Positions 26,686 through 33,787 of a stretch of DNA of 64,000 bases are shown here, piece by piece (position 1 is the stretch's first letter; each line of letters begins with the position of its first letter). This stretch comes from Thalassospira australica (lineage in GTDB: Bacteria; Pseudomonadota; Alphaproteobacteria; Rhodospirillales; Thalassospiraceae). Under the pieces are notes generated by a model that saw nothing but the letters and a program-made list of their open reading frames with translations, had not been told where the DNA came from and did not search any database. A program made the translations under genes and the position numbers. Where the stretch lies: positions 724,207 through 788,206 of the forward strand of contig NZ_JRJE01000032.1 of assembly GCF_000763295.1 (NCBI RefSeq). The letters are read 5' to 3'.

Positions 26686-27924
26686 ATGTTAAATCGTCGT
26701 TGTGTTGTCGTTTCGGGAATATTGTTTTCTCTTTTTGCCATGACGGGGTGCCAGACATGGCAAACGGTGTACGAAGACGATTACAGTTACCCGGCCACAA
26801 AACCTTTTAATGCAAAGTTCAATACCTGGTTCTGGCGTGAGGATGCGACAGGAACCCATGTTTTCAATTACATCGATACGTCCGGAAATGCGGGCCCTGA
26901 CAAGAAAGGGTGTTTTTCTGATGCGCCTTGCGTAAAGCTAACGGCGCCCGTGTACGTGCAATCCGGTAATGCAAAACCGCCCTATATCAATGCGGAGATG
27001 TATAACAATTCATGTGCGCGGCAAGGGTTGGGTCATCCCGACAAGCAGCCTTATGATCGATTGCTTGATCCAGTAAATCCACTTTTGCAGTCGATAACGC
27101 TGATTCAGCCAACTGAAATGCATGCCAATATCAAGAAATACTGTGATCTGCCCTATCCCTACCGTCCGGTTGACGGTGTCGCGAAACAGGGACCATTTGC
27201 CGTGGACTCTTGGAACACAACAACAACAACCAATATCGCGCACAACTATCTGGCATTGATTGCAGATAAAGAGGCGGCGTGGAAATGGTATCGCGACATC
27301 GGCTTCAACAACATTTATCTGGCGGATGATGCAGTCTCAAGCCGGATTGTTGCAAATGTTCGTGCAGATGGCACGGGTGGTGGCAGTAGAGGGTGGGGCT
27401 ATTGGAATACCACAATGAATCCGCTGGTGATGCAGTTCGCATGGTTTATGGAGATCACCACAGAGAAAAACCCGCCCAGCTCCGGATTTGATAACAACAT
27501 TTGGATGATGACTGTGCGCGGCGGTTCGAGTTTGGATTTTTGCCTGACGCCACTTAATCCTGAAAAATACAGCATCTACGACTGGCATCAGTACAGTATC
27601 GAATGGACAAGCAAGTCTGTGCAGTATTTTGTCGATGATGTGCTGGTCGCCGATCACCGTAAATACATCCCCGATATCGGGCTCGCGTTTCATAATTGGG
27701 TGGATAATCGCAACTATGGAAAATATGGACCGCCAAACTACCCGTTGAAAACACCCAAGACCAATCTGATCAATCAGTTCACCGTCTATGAGCAGAGGCC
27801 AGCCGGCCAACAAAACTTATTGCCGGCAACAGTCAACGGGACCACATGCGGTAGTGTTCCCTTTGATAAAGACATCAAGGAAATCGAAAAGCTTATTAAA
27901 AAAATCACAGAAGCCTATGACTAG
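26686..27924 (+). CDS. lipoprotein with concanavalin-like glucanase (GH16-like) fold
   Basis: This 412-residue protein has a lipoprotein signal peptide (hydrophobic core then AMTGC, Cys about residue 20), so it is anchored to a membrane. The mature part contains AWFMEITTEK, NNIWMMTVRGGSS and the strongly GH16-like strand pair WHQYSIEWTSKSVQYFVDDV. These suggest a beta-jelly-roll polysaccharide-binding or hydrolase domain. The usual GH16 catalytic ExDxxE is not evident, so activity is doubtful. Several Cys may form disulfides. AGGGGGGA precedes the ATG. No carbohydrate genes are near. Base composition is more AT-rich than surrounding genes. Confidence 0.6.
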   Translation: MLNRRCVVVSGILFSLFAMTGCQTWQTVYEDDYSYPATKPFNAKFNTWFWREDATGTHVFNYIDTSGNAGPDKKGCFSDAPCVKLTAPVYVQSGNAKPPYINAEMYNNSCARQGLGHPDKQPYDRLLDPVNPLLQSITLIQPTEMHANIKKYCDLPYPYRPVDGVAKQGPFAVDSWNTTTTTNIAHNYLALIADKEAAWKWYRDIGFNNIYLADDAVSSRIVANVRADGTGGGSRGWGYWNTTMNPLVMQFAWFMEITTEKNPPSSGFDNNIWMMTVRGGSSLDFCLTPLNPEKYSIYDWHQYSIEWTSKSVQYFVDDVLVADHRKYIPDIGLAFHNWVDNRNYGKYGPPNYPLKTPKTNLINQFTVYEQRPAGQQNLLPATVNGTTCGSVPFDKDIKEIEKLIKKITEAYD

Positions 27925-28030
27925 ACGGGCTCTTAGCGCGACCTGAATAACTGGTCTTTCTCAATCACAAATGCTGATGAAGTGCGTCATAAAAGGCCGC
28001 AAAATTTTTCAGGATTTGATGAGGTGTGAA

Positions 28031-28213
28031 ATGTCGGAATGCAGGGATTCTCTTGGTGATCTTTGGGAAGTCTATGAAGCGAAGGATGGCTGGCGGTGGC
28101 GGCGCACGGCAAAGAATGGCGAGATTGTCGGTGCATCCACGCAAGGCTATTCGAAAAAGTCCGATTGCATCGCCAACGCAAAACGCCCGGCGTGTGATTG
28201 CGATCTGAGCTAG
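28031..28213 (+). CDS. small DUF1508 (YegP-like) protein
   Basis: This 60-residue protein contains one copy of the DUF1508 fold: WRWRRTAKNGEIVGASTQGY followed by SKKSDCIANAKR. The family (UPF0339/YegP) is widespread and its function is poorly known. I chose the ATG directly after a GAGG-containing leader; an earlier in-frame start adds 20 unlike residues. A strong terminator follows. Confidence 0.8.
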   Translation: MSECRDSLGDLWEVYEAKDGWRWRRTAKNGEIVGASTQGYSKKSDCIANAKRPACDCDLS

Positions 28214-28237
28214 GTCGAGGTCATCTGGTGCAAATAA

Positions 28238-28268
28238 AAAGCCCCGCGGTCTATGCCAGCGGGGCTTT
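28238..28268. terminator. bidirectional terminator
   Basis: Stem AAAGCCCCGC / GCGGGGCTTT with an 11-nt loop and A/T runs on both sides lies between the DUF1508 gene and the convergent dehydrogenase gene. Confidence 0.85.
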
Positions 28269-28290
28269 GTCGTTTCGGGATGCGTTTGCG

Positions 28291-29073
28291 TTACTGCGCT
28301 GTCCAGCCGCCATCAACCGAAAGATGCGTGCCGGTCATTTGCGATGCGGCGTCCGAGCACAGGTAAAGTGCTGTCTGGCCGATCTGTTCGGGGGTGACGA
28401 ACTGTTTGGATGGGTGTTTGTCCGATACCAGATTGGTGGCGGCTTCCTCAACCGAAATATTGCCTTCCTTGGCCTTGGCCTCGATCTGGCGTTCGACCAG
28501 TTCGGTGCGCACCCAGCCCGGGCAGATGGCATTTGCCGTGATGCCGGTTTCGGCGGTTTCAAGGGCGGTGACCTTGGTCAGCCCGATTACGCCGTGCTTG
28601 GCCGCGACATAGGCGGCCTTCTGGACCGAGGCGACAAGGCCGTGGGCAGAGGCGGTATTGATGATGCGGCCCCAGTTTTGCTTGCGCATATAAGGCACAG
28701 CAAGGCGGGTGGTGTGGAAGACGGAACTCAGGTTGATTGCGATTACCGCGTCCCATTTTTCCGGTGGGAAGTCTTCGACATTGGCGGTGTGTTGAATGCC
28801 GGCATTGTTGATCAGGATGTCAACGCCGCCAAATTTGGCCTCGGCGTCTTTCATCATCGTTTCGATCTGATCGGGTTTGGACAGGTCGGCACCGTTATAA
28901 TGGGCGGTCACCCCATATTCGGTTTCAAGGCCCTTGCGGGTGGCCTCGATTTCGTCGGCGTCGCCAAAGCCATTGAGCATCACATCAGCACCGGCGCCTG
29001 CAAGGGCCTTTGCCATGGCAAGGCCGATCCCGCTGGTCGAGCCGGTGACGAGTGCGCGTTTACCTGTCAGCAT
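28291..29073 (-). CDS. bdhA: 3-hydroxybutyrate dehydrogenase
   Basis: This 260-residue short-chain dehydrogenase matches D-3-hydroxybutyrate dehydrogenase, which links polyhydroxybutyrate breakdown to acetoacetate with NAD. Seen: cofactor motif TGSTSGIGLA, NNAGIQH, catalytic Ser in NTASAHGLVAS, YVAAKHG (Tyr and Lys) and the substrate-specific C-terminal part KQFVTPEQIGQTALYLCSD. It is a stand-alone gene, upstream of which lies the TyrR-like regulator on the same strand. Confidence 0.92.
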   Translation of the reverse strand: MLTGKRALVTGSTSGIGLAMAKALAGAGADVMLNGFGDADEIEATRKGLETEYGVTAHYNGADLSKPDQIETMMKDAEAKFGGVDILINNAGIQHTANVEDFPPEKWDAVIAINLSSVFHTTRLAVPYMRKQNWGRIINTASAHGLVASVQKAAYVAAKHGVIGLTKVTALETAETGITANAICPGWVRTELVERQIEAKAKEGNISVEEAATNLVSDKHPSKQFVTPEQIGQTALYLCSDAASQMTGTHLSVDGGWTAQ

Positions 29074-29175
29074 TTGTCTTCTCCCTGTGAAATGGGCTTT
29101 CTGCCCCTTGATTTAGGAAGATCATGCCGCAGTGCAACCAAACTGGCAAGAAATCAGCGGCGGTAAGGTGCGTTT

Positions 29176-30798
29176 TCAGTCCGGAATGCCGTATTTGCGC
29201 AGTTTGTTGGCGATTGATGTGTGCGAAACCCCAAGACGTTCAGCCAGTTTGCGCGAGCTTGGATAATCGGGATAGAGGCGCACCAGCATTTCACGTTCCA
29301 GAAGGTCCATTCCGGCATTGAAGTCGGGTTGCGACAGCGCACTTGCGATCAGGTCGGGCTGATGTGTTTGTGCGGGGCTGGTTTGCGGTTGCCCAAGGGG
29401 ATCGGTGTCTTGTGTGTCGGGTATGGATGCGGTGCCTGTGGCCGCATCGGTCAGTTCACGGGCACCCAGCACATCGCCGTCCAGAAGGGCGACGGCGCGA
29501 AACAGGGTGTTTTCAAGTTCGCGCACATTGCCCGGCCAGGTATGGCTGCGCAGCCAGGACAAGCCATCCTTGGCAAGGCGGGGCGTGGAACGTTCGGTTT
29601 GCTGAGCGGTGCGGTCGATGAAGAAGGCGGCAAGGGCTGCGATGTCCTCGATCCGGTCGCGGAGCGGCGGCAGGGTGATGCCAAGGACGTTGAGCCGGAA
29701 ATAAAGATCTTCGCGGAATGTGCCGTCATGGGACATGGCTTCAAGGTCGCGGTTGGTCGCACTTATGATCCGGACATCAACGGCAATTTCATCTGTGCCG
29801 CCAACGCGCCGGAATCGGCCATCCTGCAAAACGCGCAACAGTTTTGCTTGCAGGTACGGGGTCAGTTCGCCGATTTCATCCAGGAATAATGTGCCGCCAT
29901 CGGCCAGTTCAAGCAGTCCGGGCTTTCCGCCCCGTCGTGCGCTGGTGAATGCGCCTGCGGCATAGCCAAACAGCTCGCTTTCGGCCAGACCTTCGGGCAT
30001 GGCGGCACAGTTAAGCGCCAGAAACGGTTGATCAATGCGGGAACTTGCCCGGTGGCAAGCGCGTGCAAACAGTTCCTTGCCCGTGCCGGTTTCCCCCAAA
30101 ATCAAAAGCGGGGCATCAATACCCGCCAGTCGTTCGGCCTGGGATTTGATGCGCGTCATGGCCCGGCTGTCGCCGATGATGTCGTCAAAGCCGGTATGGC
30201 TGCGGTCTTGCAAGGCGGTAATGACGCGGCCCAGGCGTGCTGCACGGTGAAATAACATGACCCCGCCCCAGGGGGCGTCTTCGGTTACATCCGATCCGTC
30301 ATCGACATGCCCAATCGGTTCAACCAGCAGCATATAGGTTTGTCCGCCCAAGGTGACTTCGCGCTCCGGTAGGCGAAAGCCGCTTTGGCGTAAATCTTCA
30401 ATTGTTGGTTCGTTTAGTATGCTGGAAATATCCTGATCACGAAGGTTTGTATTCGAGGTGCCTGCGATCGTCTGTGCGGCCGGGTTGGCCTGTGCAATCA
30501 GACCGTTTGCGTCAACGGCAATCACCGGATCGCCAAGGGCGGCCAGCGTTGCGTGAAGCTGGGCGCGGCGACGCTCGGTCGGCAGGCGGTCGATCTTGGT
30601 GATGTCGGAAATGCCGGGAATTTGTTTGAGCGCGTGGGCCAGAAGCGGAAAGCGTTCCGGGCGGATGGCCGGAATATCGGCGTAGATGTGATGGGTGGTG
30701 ACCTCAAACGCACGAATGTCCAGGCCCTGATCGGTCAGGACATTGACCACATCGCGCGTAATGCCGAGCCTGTTTTCGCCCCTGATTTCAAACTGCAT
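29176..30798 (-). CDS. TyrR/PhhR-like enhancer-binding regulator (ACT-PAS-AAA+-HTH)
   Basis: This 540-residue regulator has an N-terminal ACT domain (1-75, amino-acid sensing), a PAS domain (about 80-185), an AAA+ sigma-54 interaction domain (about 205-435; Walker A GETGTGKE at 235-242, Walker B GGTLFLDEIGE) and a C-terminal TyrR-type helix-turn-helix (LAERLGVSHTSIANKLRKYG). The sigma-54 contact loop reads GAFTSA (282-287) instead of GAFTGA. It is divergent from methionine gamma-lyase, with TyrR-box-like sites and a sigma-54-type promoter between them, so it most likely activates that gene in response to an amino acid and represses itself. A role in aromatic amino acid control is possible too. 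Confidence 0.9.
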   Translation of the reverse strand: MQFEIRGENRLGITRDVVNVLTDQGLDIRAFEVTTHHIYADIPAIRPERFPLLAHALKQIPGISDITKIDRLPTERRRAQLHATLAALGDPVIAVDANGLIAQANPAAQTIAGTSNTNLRDQDISSILNEPTIEDLRQSGFRLPEREVTLGGQTYMLLVEPIGHVDDGSDVTEDAPWGGVMLFHRAARLGRVITALQDRSHTGFDDIIGDSRAMTRIKSQAERLAGIDAPLLILGETGTGKELFARACHRASSRIDQPFLALNCAAMPEGLAESELFGYAAGAFTSARRGGKPGLLELADGGTLFLDEIGELTPYLQAKLLRVLQDGRFRRVGGTDEIAVDVRIISATNRDLEAMSHDGTFREDLYFRLNVLGITLPPLRDRIEDIAALAAFFIDRTAQQTERSTPRLAKDGLSWLRSHTWPGNVRELENTLFRAVALLDGDVLGARELTDAATGTASIPDTQDTDPLGQPQTSPAQTHQPDLIASALSQPDFNAGMDLLEREMLVRLYPDYPSSRKLAERLGVSHTSIANKLRKYGIPD

Positions 30799-30801
30799 GG
30801 G

Positions 30802-30838
30802 TGTACCGATTGTTTTACATTGTAATAAAAAGTGTACG
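30802..30838. promoter_or_regulatory. tandem TyrR-box-like sites at the regulator start
   Basis: Read on the minus strand, 30819-30802 is TGTAAA-N6-GGTACA, with a perfect left arm of the TyrR box TGTAAA-N6-TTTACA. A weaker second site (TGTAAT-N6-TGTACG) abuts it at 30821-30838. They lie 4 to 40 bp before the regulator start codon, suited to autorepression. Confidence 0.55.
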
Positions 30839-30896
30839 GCCTTAAGCCCATGAAATCCAGTGAATTTGCCGGATTATATCGTGCGAGCTTGAGAGG

Positions 30897-30914
30897 TGTA
30901 AGGATAAGTTTACA
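30897..30914. promoter_or_regulatory. TyrR-box-like enhancer site of megL
   Basis: TGTAAGGATAAGTTTACA matches TGTAAA-N6-TTTACA with one mismatch. Its centre is about 76 bp upstream of the GC of the putative sigma-54 promoter, a normal enhancer distance. Confidence 0.65.
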
Positions 30915-30967
30915 TTCAAAATTCATAGCAAAGTGCTAAGTAGTTGAAAATAGGGCGTTTTGAGAAT

Positions 30968-30982
30968 TGGCATGCGCCTTGC
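30968..30982 (+). promoter_or_regulatory. sigma-54-type promoter of methionine gamma-lyase
   Basis: TGGCATGCGCCTTGC matches TGGCACG-N4-TTGC with one mismatch and exact spacing, 41 bp before the megL ATG. It fits activation by the adjacent AAA+ regulator. Confidence 0.65.
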
Positions 30983-31023
30983 GGTGATGAGGGCAGAATA
31001 AACGCATTTTCAGGAGCCTTCCG

Positions 31024-32250
31024 ATGTCTGCCCATGACAAACATAATTCTGGTAAATCCGGTTTTGCTACCCGCGCCATCCATCACGGATATAACCCGCA
31101 AAGCCATAATGGTGCGTTGAACCCGCCGGTATATATGTCTTCGACCTTTGCGTTTGAAACAGCAGAGCAGGGCGGGCGTTTCTTTGCCGGGGACGAACAG
31201 GGCTTTATCTATTCGCGCATTGCCAACCCGACGCTTGATTTGCTGGAAAAACGTTTGGCCGTTCTGGAAGGCGGCGAAGCGGCGCTTGCAACCGCATCGG
31301 GCATGGGCGCGATTACGTCCGTGTTCTGGACCTTTATCGCACCGGGTGATGAGATCATTGTGGATCGCACGTTGTATGGCTGCACCTTTGCCTTTTTCCG
31401 TCATGGTTTGGAAAAGTTCGGCATCAAACATACCCATGTTGATCTGACCGATCCGGCAGAACTTGAAAAGGCGATCTCGGACAAAACCAAGATTGTTTAT
31501 TTTGAAACACCGGCGAACCCCAACATGCGCCTGGTCGATATCAAGGCGATTTCCGAAATTGCCCATAAAAATGGTGCCAAGGTTGTTGTCGATAACACCT
31601 ATTGCACGCCGTATCTGCAGCGCCCGATTGAACTGGGGGCGGATATCGTTGTCCATTCCGCGACCAAATATCTCGGTGGTCATGGCGATCTGATGGCCGG
31701 TGCCGTGATTGGCACTGAAGAAGACATGACGCAGGTGCGTTTGGTGGGCTTGAAGGACATGACCGGCGCGGTTCTTTCCGCGCAGGATGCAAACCTTGTC
31801 ATGCGCGGGCTCAAGACGCTTGAGCTGCGCATGGAACGCCATTGCGACAATGCCGAAAAGATCGCTGACTTTCTTGCAAAACACCCGAAGGTGGAGAAAG
31901 TCTTTTATCCGGGGCTGGAAACCGATCCGCAGCATGAACTTGCGAAAAGGCAGATGGACCGGTTTGGCGGCATGATCGCGTTTGAGCTTAAAGGCGGGAT
32001 CGAGGAAGGCCGTAAACTGATGAACGGGCTTAACATGATCACCCGTGCCGTCAGCCTTGGCGATGCCGAAACGCTGATCCAGCATCCGGCTTCCATGACG
32101 CATTCGACCTATACTGCCGAAGAGCGCGCAGAATATCAGATCACCGATGGCTTGATCCGTCTTTCGGCCGGACTTGAAAGCATTGATGACATTCTGGCTG
32201 ATCTGTCAAACGCGCTTGATGGAGAAGAGATGGCGATTGCGGCTGAATAA
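31024..32250 (+). CDS. megL: L-methionine gamma-lyase
   Basis: This 408-residue PLP enzyme belongs to the Cys/Met metabolism family. It has the PLP Lys in HSATKYLGGHGD (Lys215), the Tyr-Arg motif in YSRIANPT and Cys120 in TLYGCTFAF. The Cys at this site is typical of methionine gamma-lyase (Cys116 in Pseudomonas putida) rather than cystathionine enzymes, which supports release of methanethiol, ammonia and 2-oxobutyrate from methionine. CAGGAG precedes the ATG. An MdeB-like E1 gene two genes downstream fits use of 2-oxobutyrate. The symbol mdeA is a synonym. Side activity on homocysteine or cystathionine cannot be excluded. Confidence 0.9.
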   Translation: MSAHDKHNSGKSGFATRAIHHGYNPQSHNGALNPPVYMSSTFAFETAEQGGRFFAGDEQGFIYSRIANPTLDLLEKRLAVLEGGEAALATASGMGAITSVFWTFIAPGDEIIVDRTLYGCTFAFFRHGLEKFGIKHTHVDLTDPAELEKAISDKTKIVYFETPANPNMRLVDIKAISEIAHKNGAKVVVDNTYCTPYLQRPIELGADIVVHSATKYLGGHGDLMAGAVIGTEEDMTQVRLVGLKDMTGAVLSAQDANLVMRGLKTLELRMERHCDNAEKIADFLAKHPKVEKVFYPGLETDPQHELAKRQMDRFGGMIAFELKGGIEEGRKLMNGLNMITRAVSLGDAETLIQHPASMTHSTYTAEERAEYQITDGLIRLSAGLESIDDILADLSNALDGEEMAIAAE

Positions 32251-32264
32251 GGCCGCACTCCATT

Positions 32265-33254
32265 TCAGTCAAGCAGGCCATAGTTTTGAAGGGCTAGGTG
32301 CGATCTGTCGGTGAGAGTGGCATTTGGAATCTGCAGCACATGCAGATCGCGGATGGATATCTGGCTGAAGGATGGTGCGGTGTCGGGATGGGTTTTGATC
32401 AGGTCAAACATCATGCCGTTGGCATAGGCGCGCATCATGCCGGTTTCGATAATATCGCGCAGTTCCGGTGTTTTCGGACTGACAAAGAAGTAGATCGGTT
32501 GGGGGTAATACAGGGCAAGGCCGGGATGGATTTCGATCCCGGCTGCATCCTGATGCATCCAGTTCCATTCCGCGACGATCTGCCAATAGGCGCGCGGGTA
32601 AAGATCAAACCGCCCGGCTGCAAGCATCCGATGGAGGGTCTTGTAGCGTCCCGGCATTGCCTGAAAGCCGTTGTTTAGAAGGATTTCGGTATCGGGCCAG
32701 CCAAGCCCCTGACCCATGGTGTACGTGCGCAAATCGTCAATCGTTTGCACCTGATCCAATGCGCCCATCAGCCCCGGCCTCATCATGAAAAGTCGCAGGC
32801 CCGTGGTGCCAAGAAAAAGGGGGACATAGACAGGAAGAAGTTGTTCTTCGCGCATGGCATTGGTGCCAAAGAAAACCGTGTTGATCTGTTCCGCCGTTTG
32901 CAGCATCGAAACCCGGCGGGCTTCGGTCGGATAATCCATGCAGACCGGTTCAATTTTGGTTTCCGGACTGGCGAGCTGCACCGAAAGGCGTAAAAGTTCA
33001 ATATGGTATTCGTTTTGTTCCTGCCATGTCCTAAGTCCTTGGCAGTATTCTGAACTTGCATCCTTCGGTATGCGGATCGACAGGATTTCGGGGGAAACAG
33101 CTTCTGTTTGCTCGTTTTTGTGACGCGTGTCGTCAGGCCCGACGTCGAATTGTGCCTTGAGGGGGGCGCTTGGTATTGCCGATACGCCAGCCAGAACGAC
33201 GGCCCCAAAGATTGTCCGGGCCAAAGTGCGCCGCGTGCTGATAAGGCGGCGCAT
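32265..33254 (-). CDS. periplasmic solute-binding-like protein
   Basis: This 329-residue protein has an N-terminal basic segment and hydrophobic stretch ending SAPLKA, a Sec or Tat signal peptide. The mature part resembles family 3 amino-acid-binding proteins only loosely (AEQINTVFFGTNAMREEQLL, DLRTYTMGQGLGWPD and FDLYPRAYWQIVAEW), as in transporter-less solute-binding-like sensors. There are two Cys about 35 residues apart in the first half that may pair. No permease or ATPase is adjacent. It lies convergent with megL (14-bp gap) and divergent from the E1 gene. The longer in-frame start 25 codons upstream would mask the signal peptide. Ligand unknown. Confidence 0.65.
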   Translation of the reverse strand: MRRLISTRRTLARTIFGAVVLAGVSAIPSAPLKAQFDVGPDDTRHKNEQTEAVSPEILSIRIPKDASSEYCQGLRTWQEQNEYHIELLRLSVQLASPETKIEPVCMDYPTEARRVSMLQTAEQINTVFFGTNAMREEQLLPVYVPLFLGTTGLRLFMMRPGLMGALDQVQTIDDLRTYTMGQGLGWPDTEILLNNGFQAMPGRYKTLHRMLAAGRFDLYPRAYWQIVAEWNWMHQDAAGIEIHPGLALYYPQPIYFFVSPKTPELRDIIETGMMRAYANGMMFDLIKTHPDTAPSFSQISIRDLHVLQIPNATLTDRSHLALQNYGLLD

Positions 33255-33787
33255 GGTTTCACCGGGTACTAGCAAGCTTGCCACCGATACAAGATGGTCA
33301 GGCAGTGCGGGCTCAGGCAGTGGGGGCACTGTGCGATCATGGTTTGGGAACGTGCAAACATGAAGTCAAATGAGTGAGTCCTGATCCTGGGGGAATACCC
33401 AGAATAAATTAGTTTAAGCGCAAACACATGGAGTATTCGTTAACCGCAGGGCCAGTGGTTTTGTGATGATGGAACATTACAAAAAGGCTTTTGGAGCATG
33501 GTCATCGATATCGTGCCGACTCGCGGTCGGTTTTACCCTGTTTGGCGGGCACGAAATAATGTTTCAGACGGGAAATTCGAGGCTTTCGGGCGGTTGGTCG
33601 CAGTAGATTCCAACATTTTGGTGAAATCGCCGAATCTTGTGTGAAATGCGATGATGCCGGGTTGATTTCCCCGTCATCGACTTAAAAATCGGCAATTCAA
33701 TACCGGATTGTTGTCATGCAAAAGACGACAGCCCAAAAAACCGGTCATACCCGGTCATAATCAGATTAAGAACAAGGCGATCAGGAA
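33255..33787. other. intergenic region before the 2-oxoacid dehydrogenase E1 gene
   Basis: There are about 530 bases without a convincing gene. The only distinct element is a 10-bp tandem repeat (33741-33760). Promoters for the two divergent genes must lie here, but none stands out. Confidence 0.5.
33741..33760. promoter_or_regulatory. tandem 10-bp direct repeat, candidate operator
   Basis: CCGGTCATAC is followed directly by CCGGTCATAA, 28 bp before the E1 start codon. Two half-sites one helical turn apart on the same face suit a regulator binding next to or over the promoter. Confidence 0.45.

Noticed and set aside
30916..32103. 395-residue minus-strand open frame over megL
   Set aside because: Shadow of methionine gamma-lyase and it would cross its promoter region.
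33420..33462. Short ORF of about 12 codons before the E1 gene
   Set aside because: No ribosome site and too short to support.
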